DNA from: CALXVA01 sp964587175
Lineage (GTDB): Bacteria > Bacillota > Clostridia > TANB77 > CAG-508
Direction of reading: 5' to 3'
Assembly: GCA_964587175.1 (NCBI GenBank)
Contig: CAZPKK010000010.1
Span: forward strand, 1-32,884
DNA length: 32,884 nucleotides
Position 1 is the stretch's first letter. Each line of letters opens with the position of its first letter. The notes beneath the pieces were generated by a model, which had not been told where the DNA came from, did no database searches, and saw only the letters and a list, made by a program, of their open reading frames with translations. Positions 32,274 to 32,884 of the stretch are shown here, in pieces. Position numbers and translations under genes: made by a program.

Positions 32274-32884
32274 ATCGTCTTCATCAAAAGCTCCGAATAA
32301 CTCATCAAATTTAGCTTCTAATTCTTTTTGTACATCTACTGACATTACTTCTTCTGGATCTTTCATTGTATTTTCTTCTTCATTTTCATTATTTTGTGGC
32401 AAAACCGGTGCATCATTTAATCTATTATTTGCACTTTCAGTTGCTTTAATGTCCTTTTCTTTTTTTTCTTCGTCTTCAAATAAATCATCAAGTGATTCAA
32501 CTTTAAGGTCATTTACCTTTTCATTTTGTCCTTCTACATAAGGATTATATGGATTGAATTTTCTCCATGTTCCTCTACTTCCTGCATCAAATTCTAAGTG
32601 ATTTAAAGTTACTTCTGCTAATTTTTTAACCATTGGTGTTTCAAAGTAATAATATTTTTCATCTTTTATAGGCTTTAGTCCTTTTTCATAGATAATACAC
32701 ATATCATTATCCATTCTTCTAAGTTCGTCAGGTGTCATTAATGCTCTTGCCATTACTTGGTCTGAATCACTATACCCTTGCCTATGGAATTGTTTATCCC
32801 TATTAACTGATAAACTATCTCTTGTGATAGTTTTTTCTCCTAATGCTTTTGAAAAATATTCTACTGTTTTATATGAGTTACTTC
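32268..32884 (-). CDS. VirD4/TraG-type conjugative coupling protein, C-terminal part (cut by window edge)
   Basis: The open frame continues to the right edge beyond the ATG at 32753: SYKTVEYFSKALGEKTITRD, VNRDKQFHRQGYSDSD, then MARALMTPDELRRMDNDMCI, GLKPIKDEKYYYFETP. This is the end of the ATPase domain and the C-terminal region of T4SS coupling proteins, which dock the relaxosome onto the conjugation channel. The last 100 residues are an acidic, low-complexity tail ending FDELFGAFDEDDK. ATG 32753 is an internal Met of this motif and not a start. It implies a conjugative element or plasmid extending to the right; no attachment site or integrase is visible here. Confidence 0.85.
   Translation of the reverse strand, partial: SNSYKTVEYFSKALGEKTITRDSLSVNRDKQFHRQGYSDSDQVMARALMTPDELRRMDNDMCIIYEKGLKPIKDEKYYYFETPMVKKLAEVTLNHLEFDAGSRGTWRKFNPYNPYVEGQNEKVNDLKVESLDDLFEDEEKKEKDIKATESANNRLNDAPVLPQNNENEEENTMKDPEEVMSVDVQKELEAKFDELFGAFDEDDK

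Noticed and set aside
32268..32753. A complete 161-aa protein starting at ATG 32753
   Set aside because: The frame continues to the window edge with coupling-protein sequence, so the ATG is internal.

Overview
The window is an AT-rich stretch of a low-GC Gram-positive chromosome. Strong Shine-Dalgarno (SD) sequences (AGGAGG type), TTGACA/TATAAT-type promoters, frequent TTG starts and a gene set with close Clostridia counterparts (YhaO/YhaN pair, DUF2975 plus XRE pair, HD-GYP response regulator, Tex, RF1) point to Bacillota, class Clostridia, probably an intestinal lineage. The genus cannot be fixed from the sequence alone.

Layout. 1-340: a tRNA-Pro cut by the left edge (minus) and a complete tRNA-Arg(ACG) with terminator. 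515-1292: a secreted or anchored DNA/RNA non-specific nuclease with a frameshift after codon 8. 1295-2648: a hypothetical gene bracketed by two same-orientation copies of a short inverted-repeat element. 2659-4946: an HD-domain hydrolase and a FAD/Rieske oxidoreductase. 5094-7278: a minus-strand operon DUF4173 - DUF2975 - XRE regulator with a clear promoter. 7382-7577: a 196-bp near-palindrome. 7589-8731: membrane-anchored HtrA whose SD lies inside a 14-bp hairpin. 8937-10643: an acyl-CoA-ligase-like enzyme, divergent from the next block.

10871-18360 is the most interesting block: a single-module NRPS (C-A-T-reductase; the A-domain code reads as asparagine), then a six-TM sensor kinase whose start overlaps the frame-corrected NRPS end, then a REC/HD-GYP response regulator with its own promoter. 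With the divergent acyl ligase this looks like a locus that makes a reductively released N-acyl-asparagine-type molecule next to a two-component/c-di-GMP output. That is a plausible small-molecule signalling system, but it is an inference.

18516-22106: two unrecognised genes and tex. 22526-23203: a DUF4190/DUF4352 membrane protein. 23617-25945: pcrA, split by a frameshift. 26062-26898: a ZIP metal transporter. 27044-27429: a decayed nucleotidyltransferase gene. 27571-28644: prfA. 28837-32033: YhaN-like ATPase and YhaO/SbcD-like nuclease. 32268-end: the C-terminal part of a VirD4/TraG coupling protein, so a conjugative element probably continues to the right.

Three genes (nuclease, NRPS, pcrA) carry an apparent single extra base. 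In each case removing one C just before GG(G)AT restores a sensible protein. Either the assembly has a context-specific error or this is a real and unusual phenomenon; it should be resolved before any of the three is called a pseudogene.
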